Source: Cupriavidus sp.
Lineage (GTDB): Bacteria > Pseudomonadota > Gammaproteobacteria > Burkholderiales > Burkholderiaceae
Direction of reading: 5' to 3'
DNA length: 8,642 bases
Assembly (NCBI GenBank): GCA_013362725.1
Contig: JABFVP010000115.1
Location: forward strand, 1-8,642
In this document: positions 1 to 6,954 of the stretch, piece after piece
How the letters are laid out: every line of letters starts with the position of its first letter
How positions within the stretch are numbered: position 1 is the first letter of the stretch
Notes under the pieces: model-generated
What the model was told of the DNA's origin: nothing
Databases searched by the model: none
What the model saw: the letters and a program-made list of their open reading frames with translations, nothing else
Made by a program: the position numbers and the translations under genes

Positions 1-671
1 GACAGGTCCAGCCGGCCGAACGCGGCGCGCGGCGTGTGGCACTCGGCGCAGTGGCCCAGCGCGTTGGACAAGTAGCGGCCGCGCTGCCACGATGCCGAGT
101 TGCCCTTTGAAGCATCCGGCAGCTTGTCCTGCAGGAACAGCAGGTTCCAGCCTGCCAGCGCGAAGCGCAGGTTGTACGGGAACTGCAGGTCGTGCGGGCG
201 GTTGGCCACGGCGGCCGGCTTCACCTGCATCAGGTAGGCGTACATGGCATCCGAATCCGCGCGCGACAGGCCGCGGTACGAGGTGTACGGCATCGCAGGA
301 TAGAGCTGCTTGCCCAGGGCCTTGCCGTCATGCAGCGCCTGGTAGAAGTCGTCCGCGCTCCAGTTGCCGATGCCGTGGGTCTGGTCCGGCGTGATATTGG
401 TGCCGTAGAAGGTGCCGAAGGGCGAGGCAAGCTCGACGCCGCCGGCGAACGGCGCGCCCTGCGGCGCGGTATGGCAGGCGGCGCAGTCGGCGGCGCGCAC
501 CAGGTAGCGGCCGCGCGCGATCTGCTCGGCGGGCGACAGCTGGCCCTGCGGCGCCTGGTCGGCGGCGGGGGCAATGGCTTCGGTGCGGCTGCCGCAGCCG
601 GCCATGGCCGCGGCCGCGGCAATGGCTGCCAGCGCGGCGCGCGTGGCCATCATCAGGGGCGTGCGCTGCAT
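1..671 (-). CDS. Multiheme cytochrome c, electron-acceptor subunit of the Mo hydroxylase (3' part missing)
   Basis: About 223 codons are visible and the frame is open to the left edge, so the C-terminus is missing. The N-terminus has a short basic segment, a hydrophobic Ala-rich stretch (about residues 11-25) and AMAGC with Cys26. This reads as a lipoprotein signal, or less likely a Sec signal cut near AMA. Two c-heme motifs are visible: CAACH at residues 63-67 and CAECH at 208-212. Membrane-anchored cytochrome subunits of periplasmic alcohol and aldehyde dehydrogenases usually have about 400-450 residues and three hemes, so a third CxxCH is expected beyond the edge. The start ATG overlaps the stop of the [2Fe-2S] gene (TGATG), and a GGGAG lies 10 nt upstream, so translation is probably coupled. 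Inferred role: to take electrons from the Fe-S subunit and pass them to the quinone pool or a terminal oxidase. The family call is firm; the exact partner rests on gene order. Confidence 0.9.
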   Translation of the reverse strand, partial: MQRTPLMMATRAALAAIAAAAAMAGCGSRTEAIAPAADQAPQGQLSPAEQIARGRYLVRAADCAACHTAPQGAPFAGGVELASPFGTFYGTNITPDQTHGIGNWSADDFYQALHDGKALGKQLYPAMPYTSYRGLSRADSDAMYAYLMQVKPAAVANRPHDLQFPYNLRFALAGWNLLFLQDKLPDASKGNSASWQRGRYLSNALGHCAECHTPRAAFGRLDL

Positions 672-1231
672 CACTTGTCGCTCCCGCTGTCCAGCACCAG
701 GCCCGGCGTGCTGGTGATCACATCCTTGACGGCCTCGTAGTAGCGCACGTAGCCGGTGCAGCGGCAGATATGGCCGTCGAGCGCTTTGGTGATGGTGGCC
801 TCGACCTGGTCCTTCGGCACCGGCTTGCGCTTGAGCTGTTCCACCAGGATGGTGGCGCCGTTGACGAAGCCTGGCGTGCAATAGCCGCACTGGAAGCTGA
901 AATGTTCCAGGAACTTCTGCTGCACCGGCGTCAGCTCGACCACCTCGCCCTGCTCGTTGCGCTTGCCGTGGCCTTCCACGGTGCGCACCTTGCGGCCATG
1001 GAACCAGTGCGCGCCGGTGATGCAGCTGCGCACTTCCTCGCTGGTGCCGTCGGGCTTGTCGTGGATCACCACGCAGGCGTGGCAGATGCCCTGGCCGCAG
1101 CCCAGGCGCGAGCCGGTCAGGTCCAGGTATTCATGCAAGAAATCGATCATCATCAGGCCTTCGGGCACGTCGACGGGGCCGACGTCCTTGCCGTTGATGT
1201 TGAGGGTGATGGGCTGGGTGGCGATGCTCAT
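671..1231 (-). CDS. [2Fe-2S] small subunit of a xanthine dehydrogenase/aldehyde oxidase-family enzyme
   Basis: This 186-residue protein has the full two-cluster layout of Mo-hydroxylase small subunits. The N-terminal plant-ferredoxin-like domain carries Cys45, Cys50, Cys53 and Cys70 (motif GCGQGICHAC). The C-terminal helical domain carries Cys115 and Cys118 (QCGYCTPGF) and Cys156 and Cys158 (CRCTGY). Family knowledge says the helical-domain cluster lies next to the molybdenum cofactor and the ferredoxin-like cluster passes electrons outward, here probably to the cytochrome c. No signal peptide is visible, so export would be by hitchhiking with the Tat-bearing large subunit. The start at 1231 is set by a perfect AGGAGG 7 nt upstream, lying inside the end of the large-subunit gene, and by an ATGA overlap with its stop. 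A longer frame reaching 1408 would add 59 residues of low-complexity sequence antiparallel to nothing known and is rejected. Confidence 0.96.
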   Translation of the reverse strand: MSIATQPITLNINGKDVGPVDVPEGLMMIDFLHEYLDLTGSRLGCGQGICHACVVIHDKPDGTSEEVRSCITGAHWFHGRKVRTVEGHGKRNEQGEVVELTPVQQKFLEHFSFQCGYCTPGFVNGATILVEQLKRKPVPKDQVEATITKALDGHICRCTGYVRYYEAVKDVITSTPGLVLDSGSDK

Positions 1232-4062
1232 GCCAGTACCTCCTGGATCTTGGCCGCCGTCACCGGCAGGTCGGTGAAGCGGTGGCCGATGGCATGCGCG
1301 ATGCCGTTGACGATGGCGCCCACCACCGGGATCATCACCACCTCGGCGATGCCCTTGGGCGGGTCGGTTTCGGTGACCGGCGGCAGCACCGTGCCGGTCT
1401 GGCTCCACACCGCCACGTCGCTGGCGCGCGGCAGGTGGTAGCGGTTGAAGTTCCAGGTGCCGTTGCCGGGGCCGTCCTCGTAGAGCGGCAGGTATTCATG
1501 CAGCGCGTGGCCGATGCCCATGGCGATGCCGCCCTGCAGCTGGCCGGACACCAGCTGCGGCGACAGCTGCGTGCCGCATTCCATGATCGAGTGGTGCGAC
1601 AGGATTTCCACCTTGCCGCTGGCCTCGTGCACCGACAGTTCGACGAAGGTGCCGACCGCGCTGTAATAGGTCACCGCGGCGTTGTTGCGCTGCGTGGGTG
1701 CGATATGGACCTTGCTGCGATCGAGCACATGCCAGCCGCCCGGGCTGCGCATGCGCGCCTTGCGTGCTGCATCGGCGCCATCGCCGTAGCGCACCGACAG
1801 GCCATCGACCGGCAGCCGCGCGGCGTGCCCGTCGATGTCGAACTCGGCCTCGCTCCATTGCCAGCGGTTGAAGGCGTGCACGGTAGCGCCGGTCACCAGC
1901 CCCAGCGCGTGCGCCTTGGCCGCGAGCTGCTCCAGCGGCAGCGCCTGCAGCCCGCCGGCGCTGAGCTTGCCGTCGACCCAGCGCGCGTCTTCCACGCGCA
2001 CCACCAGCGAAGCGGCCTGGCCACCGCCGATGCCCTGGCTCCAGATCGCCATCGCCGCCGGCCACAGGCCGTGCAGGAACACCACGCGCGCGGCCTCGCG
2101 CGTGCTGTGGGTGAAGTAGTAGGCCGAGTTGGTGGCGCTGGCGGGCGACGCATAGGCCGGCGACCAGCGCGGATTGGCCGACAGCCGGTCCTGCTCGGCC
2201 TGGCTCATCAGGTAGGGATCGCCGGAGCTGGTCACCGGCAGGTCGGTCCAGTCGGTGACGGAGGTGCGCACCTCGCCCGCGGGCTTGCCCAGCCAGCGCG
2301 CCACCGCGGCGGCCTGTGAGGTCGACATGCCGGTGCCGATCTCGGCGCCGGAGTGATGCAGCACGATGCCGCCGTCGGCCTTGAGCTCGACCTTGGCGAA
2401 CGACGCTTCCGCGCCGGTGCCGAAGTCCTTCTGCACGCAGGCAAAGCCCACGCCATAGCGGCGGCCCGGGTGGGCGGCTTCGTACTCCGCCTTCTTGCTG
2501 GCGCGATGGGTCCACAGCGGATAGGCCTTCGCCGCCTCCAGCACCTCGTCGACGCGGATCGCGCCGGCGGGAATCGCGCCCTGCGTGTTCTTCATGCCCG
2601 AGCGCAGCGCGTTCTTCAGCCGAAACTCGATCGGGTCCAGCTTGAGCTGCTCGGCGAACTCGTCGACCATCATCTCGGTCGCGGCCATGCTCTGCAGCGT
2701 GCCGTAGCCGCGTGCCGAGCCCGCGTCGACGGCGCGCGAGGCGATCGCCACCGCGGTCAGGTCGTTGTTGGGGAAGTAATAGATCGACTGCGCCGCGGTG
2801 GCGCCGACCATCGCCACCGAAGGCGAGAAATTGGAGCGCCCGCCGCCGTTGGCCTCGAGGTCGCCCTGGAAGGCCTGGAACAGGCCGGTGTTGCGGTCCA
2901 CCGCGATGCGGTAGCGCATCCTGAAGGCGTGGCGCTTGATCGAGGTCTGGAACTGCTCGTAGCGGTCGTTGGCCAGCCGCACCGGCTTGCCGTCGGCGTA
3001 CAGCGCCGTGACCAGGCCATAGAACGGGAAGTTGTAGTGGTCCTTGGAGCCGTAGCCGACCGTGTAGCACGGGTGCAGAAACACCTGCTTCACCGGGAAT
3101 GCGCCCCTGGCCTTCGCCAGCATCTCGGCCACGCTTTCGGCGACCTCGTTCGGGCCTTGCGTCGGCACCACCATGTGCAGTGCGTGCGTGGCGGCGTCGT
3201 ACCAGCAATTGGCGTTGTCGGGCTCGAGCGCGGCGGTATCGACCGACTGCGAGTTGTACTCGCGCTCCAGCACCAGCCAGTCGTCGGATGGCTTTGCCAG
3301 TTGCGCGCGGATCTGCGCGGCGTGGTGCATGCCCTGTTCACCGAGCTGGCCGTGGTCCTTGCCATCCGGCCAGACCGGCTGGTGCTTGCGCATCATGCTG
3401 GGGAACACCGGCGCGTGCTTCAGGCTGGAGAACACGTCGTCGTCATAGGGCGTGGCGCCGCCCACGCGCACGAAGCGGAAGGTGCCCCACGGATCGCGTT
3501 CCAGCGGCCCGGTCCTGGCGCCATAGCGGACCACGTCGTCGCGGAACTTGAGCTTGTCCTTGGCAAAGCGGAAGCGCGCGAAATCGTGGTAGATCAGGAT
3601 CGCCACCGCGTGGCCCAGGTAGGCGGGCGTCTTGCCCGCGGGCAGCAGCATGTCGTCGCCGTAGAAGGCGGGGAAGGCGACGCCGTCGCGGGCCAGGTCG
3701 TCGGCGGTGACGACGCGGTCGGGCTTGAGTTCGTCGCCCAGCGCGCCGAGTTCGAAGCCCTCGTAGACGCGGTCGGCCCGGGTTGCGCGCAGGATGAAGG
3801 CGTGCGACTGCTGCCGCGGCCAGTGCGGCATGTCGCGCGAGCGGATATCGCGCGCGAACACCTTGGCGCCGGTGACCTTGGCGATGCCGTCGATGCGGAA
3901 CCGGGGCGCTCCGGCCTTGGCGTCCCACTGCAGGGGGGTCAGGATCTTGTCTTCGAACAAGGCCGCGAAAGCCTTGCCGCCGATGGGTGCGATATAGACC
4001 GACACCCCGGCCACGACGCTGGCTTTGAGGAAGGTGCGTCGTGAAGGGTTGAAGCTGGGCAT
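1228..4062 (-). CDS. Tat-exported molybdopterin-binding subunit of a xanthine dehydrogenase/aldehyde oxidase-family enzyme
   Basis: The protein has 944 residues from ATG 4062, chosen because AAGGA lies 5 nt upstream and the Tat motif SRRTFLK then falls at residues 7-13. A hydrophobic stretch and KAFA near residue 33 suggest signal cleavage and a periplasmic location. An alpha/beta-hammerhead-like domain spans about 55-180. The Moco-binding part follows: TQGPNE near 301, TVGYGSK at 334-340 in place of the usual glycine-rich GGGFGGK, RGYG at 451-454, EIGTGMSTSQ at 574-583, GGIAMGIGHAL near 844-854, and GIAE with Glu907 where the family keeps its catalytic glutamate. It should hydroxylate an aldehyde or N-heterocycle with water as oxygen donor; the substrate is not readable. 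It is longer than the roughly 730-780 residues typical of IorB-like relatives, with extra sequence around 185-260 and 605-780. It overlaps the [2Fe-2S] gene by 4 bp (ATGA). No XdhC- or MobA-like maturation gene is in view. Confidence 0.93.
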   Translation of the reverse strand: MPSFNPSRRTFLKASVVAGVSVYIAPIGGKAFAALFEDKILTPLQWDAKAGAPRFRIDGIAKVTGAKVFARDIRSRDMPHWPRQQSHAFILRATRADRVYEGFELGALGDELKPDRVVTADDLARDGVAFPAFYGDDMLLPAGKTPAYLGHAVAILIYHDFARFRFAKDKLKFRDDVVRYGARTGPLERDPWGTFRFVRVGGATPYDDDVFSSLKHAPVFPSMMRKHQPVWPDGKDHGQLGEQGMHHAAQIRAQLAKPSDDWLVLEREYNSQSVDTAALEPDNANCWYDAATHALHMVVPTQGPNEVAESVAEMLAKARGAFPVKQVFLHPCYTVGYGSKDHYNFPFYGLVTALYADGKPVRLANDRYEQFQTSIKRHAFRMRYRIAVDRNTGLFQAFQGDLEANGGGRSNFSPSVAMVGATAAQSIYYFPNNDLTAVAIASRAVDAGSARGYGTLQSMAATEMMVDEFAEQLKLDPIEFRLKNALRSGMKNTQGAIPAGAIRVDEVLEAAKAYPLWTHRASKKAEYEAAHPGRRYGVGFACVQKDFGTGAEASFAKVELKADGGIVLHHSGAEIGTGMSTSQAAAVARWLGKPAGEVRTSVTDWTDLPVTSSGDPYLMSQAEQDRLSANPRWSPAYASPASATNSAYYFTHSTREAARVVFLHGLWPAAMAIWSQGIGGGQAASLVVRVEDARWVDGKLSAGGLQALPLEQLAAKAHALGLVTGATVHAFNRWQWSEAEFDIDGHAARLPVDGLSVRYGDGADAARKARMRSPGGWHVLDRSKVHIAPTQRNNAAVTYYSAVGTFVELSVHEASGKVEILSHHSIMECGTQLSPQLVSGQLQGGIAMGIGHALHEYLPLYEDGPGNGTWNFNRYHLPRASDVAVWSQTGTVLPPVTETDPPKGIAEVVMIPVVGAIVNGIAHAIGHRFTDLPVTAAKIQEVLA
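1239..1244 (-). promoter_or_regulatory. Shine-Dalgarno AGGAGG for the [2Fe-2S] subunit
   Basis: A perfect AGGAGG lies 7 nt before the ATG at 1231, within the last codons of the molybdopterin subunit. It fixes the start of the small subunit and shows that the two genes are translationally linked while the small subunit can also be initiated strongly by itself. Confidence 0.85.
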
Positions 4063-4075
4063 GGATTTCCTTGGG

Positions 4076-4093
4076 GATTGCGCAAGATTGCGC
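4076..4093 (-). repeat. Tandem 8-mer GCGCAATC, 10-bp period, next to the RBS
   Basis: On the minus strand GCGCAATC occurs at 4093-4086 and again at 4083-4076, one helical turn apart. The second copy ends three bases before AAGGA of the ribosome binding site. The same stretch holds a hairpin-capable GCGCAA/TTGCGC pair (4080-4085 with 4088-4093). It could be a protein site, a translational control hairpin or chance. Confidence 0.4.
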
Positions 4094-4106
4094 GGCAAGG
4101 GCAGCC

Positions 4107-4138
4107 ATCCGCGGGCCAGCCCGGGGGCTGGCGCGGAT
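4107..4138 (-). repeat. 32-nt bulged hairpin in the Mo-operon leader
   Basis: An outer 7-bp stem pairs ATCCGCG (4107-4113) with CGCGGAT (4132-4138). An inner 7-bp stem pairs CCAGCCC (4116-4122) with GGGCTGG (4125-4131). They are separated by a 2-nt bulge (4114-4115) and closed by a GG centre, so the innermost pair or pairs would open. The structure sits 45 nt upstream of the molybdopterin-subunit ATG and would be part of the mRNA leader if the inferred promoter is right. Confidence 0.5.
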
Positions 4139-4160
4139 ACGGTTCAGGTGTTCAGGGGAC

Positions 4161-4182
4161 GCGGCCGCGCTGGTGCGGCCGC
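4161..4182. repeat. Paired GCGGCCGC palindromes (8-bp stem, 6-nt loop)
   Basis: Two identical 8-bp palindromes (4161-4168 and 4175-4182) are separated by GCTGGT. They can pair into a very stable all-GC stem in the leader RNA. There is no U-run after it on either strand. In DNA this GC-rich, the pair could be chance. Confidence 0.45.
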
Positions 4183-4313
4183 TGCAGGGCATGGCGTGCC
4201 GCCAGTCACTACGGCAGCGGCGCGGGTGAATCGGGGCGGGGCATGGTTGTCATGGTCCTGGCGCTGAACGGCTGCGCTGACCCCGCGATTGTCGCCGTGG
4301 CCTAGGGTTTACC

Positions 4314-4330
4314 TCAAGGCAGGGCCTTGA
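4314..4330. repeat. 7-bp inverted repeat, possible operator
   Basis: TCAAGGC (4314-4320), a 3-nt spacer, then GCCTTGA (4324-4330) form a perfect 7-bp inverted repeat. It lies about 16-32 nt downstream of the inferred transcription start, a position that would suit a repressor site. As a hairpin it is not followed by a U-run on either strand, so a terminator is less likely. Confidence 0.4.
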
Positions 4331-4352
4331 ATAGTGTTTATCAGCCGGCGTG

Positions 4353-4380
4353 AATATTCCCCGGCCGGTGTTCCGGTCAA
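4353..4380 (-). promoter_or_regulatory. Candidate sigma-70-like promoter for the Mo-hydroxylase operon
   Basis: Reading the minus strand, TTGACC (4380-4375, five of six matches to the -35 consensus) overlaps the stop codon of the flavoprotein gene. It is followed after 16 nt by AATATT (4358-4353, four of six matches to -10). A start near 4346 would give a leader of about 284 nt. This is a pattern match only. Confidence 0.35.
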
Positions 4381-6863
4381 GCCTTTGGCCGTGCCGAGAC
4401 CGGATCGTAGGGCGCGCGCAGGTGCACGCGTGCGGGCAGCAGCGTGCCGGCGAGGTCGACATGATAGGTGCCCGATTCCAGCCACGCCGCATCGGCCGGC
4501 CCGTCCGCGCGCGCCAGCAGCGCCATGCCGACCGGGCAGTCCAGCGTATGGCCGAAGGCGGCGGAACTGAGCGATCCCACCGCGCGCACGCTGCCGTCGG
4601 GGCCGGTGCGCAGCACGGCCTCGCCGCCCCACAGCATGGCATCGCTGGCGCCGTCGACCGTCACCACCACCATGCGCCGCTTGGGCGCGCCCGCCTGGCG
4701 CCGCCGCAGCAGCGCTTCACGCCCGCGGAAATCGATGCCGCTGGCCAGCTTGCAGGCGAACGACAGCCCCGCCTCGAACGGATCGACCGACGGCGACAGC
4801 TCGCGGCCCCAGGCGCGGTAGCCCTTTTCCAGCCGCAGCGACTCGATCGCGTAATAGCCGGCATTGACCAGGCCGAGCGTGCGGCCGGCCTCGTGCAGGG
4901 TCTCGTACACGCCCACCGCGAATTCCACCGGCACGTACAGTTCCCAGCCCAGCTCGCCCACGTAGGTCAGGCGCGTCGCGCGCACGGTCGCGTAGCCGAG
5001 ATCGATCTCGCGCGAGCTGCCGAAGGGAAAGCCTTCATTGGAGAAATCCGCGCGCGACACTTTCTGCAGCAGCTCGCGCGAGCGCGGTCCCATCAGCGCC
5101 AGCACCGCGTACTGGCCGGTGACATCGACGATCACGCAGTGCTTGTGCGCGGGGATCAGCCGCTCGATATAGCTGAAGTCGCGCGTGGTCTGCGCCGACC
5201 CGGTCACCACCAGGTACTGGTCATGCGCCAGCCGGGTCACGGTCAGGTCGGACTCATAGGTGCCGCGTTCGTTGAGCATCGCGGTGTAGACGGTCTGGCC
5301 GGGCGGCACCGCCACGTCGTTGCTCATTACGTACTGCAGCACCGCCTCGGCGTCGGCGCCCTTGACCAGGTACTTGGAGAACGAGCTCATGTCGAACAGC
5401 GCCACGCCCTCGCGGCAGGCGCGGTGCTCGGCGCCGCTCCACGGCAGCCAGTTCTGCTGGCCGAAGGCGTATTCGATCTGCGGCGACGCACCCGCCGGTG
5501 CGAAGAAGTTGGGCCGCTCCCAGCCCATCTTGCTGCCGAAGCTGGCGCCGGCATCGCGCAGCTGCGCATATAGCGGCGAGCGGCGGAACGGCCGCGCGGT
5601 CTCCAGCTCGCGGTTCGGCCACGGCATCGCGTAATGCAGCCCGAGCGTTTCCTTGATGCGGTCGTGCAGCCAGCCCGGGTTGCCGTTGAAGCCGGCGAAG
5701 CGGCGGATATCGACGGGCCACAGGTCCATGGTGGGCTCGCCCGCGACGATCCATTCGGCCAGCGCCATGCCGGCGCCGCCGGCCGAGGCGATGCCCATCG
5801 AGTTGAAGCCCGCGCCGACGTAGAAGTTGCGCAGCTCCGGCGCCTCGCCCAGGATGAAATTGTTGTCAGGGGTGAACGATTCCGGGCCGTTGTAGAACTG
5901 CCTGACCTGCGCCGTTTCCAGCGCCGGCACGCGCACCAGCGCGTTTTCCATCAGGATCTGGAACTGGTCCCAGTCATCGGGCAGCAGCTGGAACTCGAAC
6001 GGCTCGGGGATGCCCTGCATGCCCCACGGCTTGGCGTCGGGCTCGAAGCCGCCCATCACCAGCCCGCCGACTTCCTCCTTGAAGTAAATGAAACCATCCG
6101 GGTCGCGCATCACCGGCAGGTCGGGATGCACGCCGGCAATGCGCTCGGTGACGATGTAGTAGTGCTCGGCCGAATGCAGCGGCACGGTCACGCCGCACAG
6201 CTGGCCGACCTGGCGCGCCCACTGCCCCGCGCAATTGACCACGATCTCGGCCTCGATGCGGCCTTCGTCGCCGGCCTTGTTGCGCCAGCTGACGCCGGTG
6301 GCGCGGCCATCGCGGGTATGGACCGCGGTGATCTTCGTGTCCTGCGCAATGCGGGCGCCGCGGCTGCGCGCGCCGCGCGCCAGCGCCTGGGTCAGGTCGG
6401 TCGGGTTGGCCTTGCCGTCGCCGGGCAGCCAGACCGCGCCGAGCAGGTCGTCGGTGCGCATCACCGGCCAAAGTTCACCGGCCTGCGTGGGCGAGATCAC
6501 CTCGCATTCAACCCCATACGCGCGCGCCACCGCCGCGGTGCGGCGCAGCTGGGTCATGCGCTCGGCGGTGCGCGCCACGGACAGCGAGCCGCATTGCTTC
6601 CAGCCGGTGCCGAGGCCGGTCTCCGCTTCCAGTTCGCTGTAGAGCTGCGTGGAATAGCGGATCAGCTTCGTCATGCTTTCCTGCGAGCGCAACTGGCCCA
6701 CCAATCCTGCGGCGTGCCAGGTGGTGCCGCACGACAGCTGGCCTTGCTCCAGCAGCACCACGTCGGTCCAGCCGAGCCTGGTCAGGTGGTAGGCAACGCT
6801 GCAGCCGATGATGCCGCCGCCGACGATGACGACGCGTGTTTGGGCAGGGAGGGCAGGGGACAT
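4377..6863 (-). CDS. FAD-dependent amine dehydrogenase with fused GcvT folate domain (dimethylglycine/sarcosine dehydrogenase family)
   Basis: This protein has 828 residues from ATG 6863, the length usual for this family. The N-terminal half is a DAO-type FAD domain: VVIVGGGIIG at 11-20, then GTTWHAAGL at 46-54 with His50 at the position that binds FAD covalently in mammalian dimethylglycine and sarcosine dehydrogenases. VGAGFNSMGIASAGGAG at 349-365 is the family's C-terminal FAD loop. The C-terminal half (about 425-828) is GcvT-like: NERGTYESD with Asp539 at the place of the T-protein catalytic Asp, YVGELGWELY at 634-643, and a GcvT C-terminal barrel from about 725. The expected reaction is oxidative N-demethylation, with the methyl carbon captured as methylene-tetrahydrofolate in the cytoplasm. 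The substrate is unknown. It follows the permease by 91 bp and lies two genes after phnW. No clear ribosome binding site precedes ATG 6863; an in-frame GTG at 6917 would add 18 residues ahead of the Rossmann strand and also lacks one. Confidence 0.93.
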   Translation of the reverse strand: MSPALPAQTRVVIVGGGIIGCSVAYHLTRLGWTDVVLLEQGQLSCGTTWHAAGLVGQLRSQESMTKLIRYSTQLYSELEAETGLGTGWKQCGSLSVARTAERMTQLRRTAAVARAYGVECEVISPTQAGELWPVMRTDDLLGAVWLPGDGKANPTDLTQALARGARSRGARIAQDTKITAVHTRDGRATGVSWRNKAGDEGRIEAEIVVNCAGQWARQVGQLCGVTVPLHSAEHYYIVTERIAGVHPDLPVMRDPDGFIYFKEEVGGLVMGGFEPDAKPWGMQGIPEPFEFQLLPDDWDQFQILMENALVRVPALETAQVRQFYNGPESFTPDNNFILGEAPELRNFYVGAGFNSMGIASAGGAGMALAEWIVAGEPTMDLWPVDIRRFAGFNGNPGWLHDRIKETLGLHYAMPWPNRELETARPFRRSPLYAQLRDAGASFGSKMGWERPNFFAPAGASPQIEYAFGQQNWLPWSGAEHRACREGVALFDMSSFSKYLVKGADAEAVLQYVMSNDVAVPPGQTVYTAMLNERGTYESDLTVTRLAHDQYLVVTGSAQTTRDFSYIERLIPAHKHCVIVDVTGQYAVLALMGPRSRELLQKVSRADFSNEGFPFGSSREIDLGYATVRATRLTYVGELGWELYVPVEFAVGVYETLHEAGRTLGLVNAGYYAIESLRLEKGYRAWGRELSPSVDPFEAGLSFACKLASGIDFRGREALLRRRQAGAPKRRMVVVTVDGASDAMLWGGEAVLRTGPDGSVRAVGSLSSAAFGHTLDCPVGMALLARADGPADAAWLESGTYHVDLAGTLLPARVHLRAPYDPVSARPKA

Positions 6864-6954
6864 GAGGTTCAGCGCGCGGGGCGAAGGCGGTGGTGGATGA
6901 ATGCCATGGTATGCCACAAAACGCCAATAAACAACGCAAAATGCATCAAGCCGA

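Larger units (their letters stand above)
4063..4376 (-). promoter_or_regulatory. 314-bp non-coding leader/promoter region of the Mo-hydroxylase operon
   Basis: No convincing gene lies here; short frames on both strands lack family resemblance and start signals. The region holds a candidate promoter at its upstream end, a 7-bp inverted repeat, a pair of GCGGCCGC palindromes, a 32-nt bulged hairpin and a tandem 8-mer ending next to the ribosome binding site (each listed separately). No hairpin followed by a T-run is present on the minus strand, so I see no standard intrinsic terminator after the flavoprotein gene and read-through is possible. Confidence 0.55.

Noticed and set aside
1231..1408. 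Upstream extension of the [2Fe-2S] subunit by 59 residues
   Set aside because: The added residues are the shifted frame of the large-subunit C-terminus. The start at 1231 has a perfect AGGAGG and the ferredoxin fold begins right after it.
1496..3208. 570-codon minus-strand frame inside the molybdopterin gene
   Set aside because: It is a shifted frame of the same gene, Arg-rich and low in complexity, while the true frame carries all Moco motifs without a break.
2353..4044. 563-codon open frame on the plus strand opposite the molybdopterin subunit, and similar long plus-strand frames at 1282-2319, 4350-5573 and 5634-7004
   Set aside because: They lie antisense to genes with clear conserved motifs. 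GC-rich third positions keep the opposite frame free of stops, and the translations are Arg/Ala/His-rich with no family features.
4063..4098. TTG start at 4098 for the molybdopterin subunit, adding 12 residues
   Set aside because: It has no ribosome binding site, pushes the Tat motif further from the N-terminus and would run through the tandem repeat. ATG 4062 has AAGGA at 5 nt.
4161..4182. Intrinsic terminator at the paired GCGGCCGC palindromes
   Set aside because: The stem is strong but no U-run follows on either strand.
4025..4305. Short plus-strand frames (75-80 codons) in and beside the 314-bp gap
   Set aside because: They have no start signals or recognisable features, and their composition is that of non-coding GC-rich DNA.
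6864..6917. GTG start at 6917 for the flavoprotein
   Set aside because: It adds a Pro/His-rich tail ahead of the Rossmann strand with no ribosome binding site. ATG 6863 gives the usual N-terminus, though it too lacks a clear site, so this is a preference rather than proof.
6864..6954. Promoter in the AT-richer gap before the flavoprotein gene
   Set aside because: A TTGATG is present near 6949-6944 but no acceptable -10 lies at 16-18 nt, so I do not call one.
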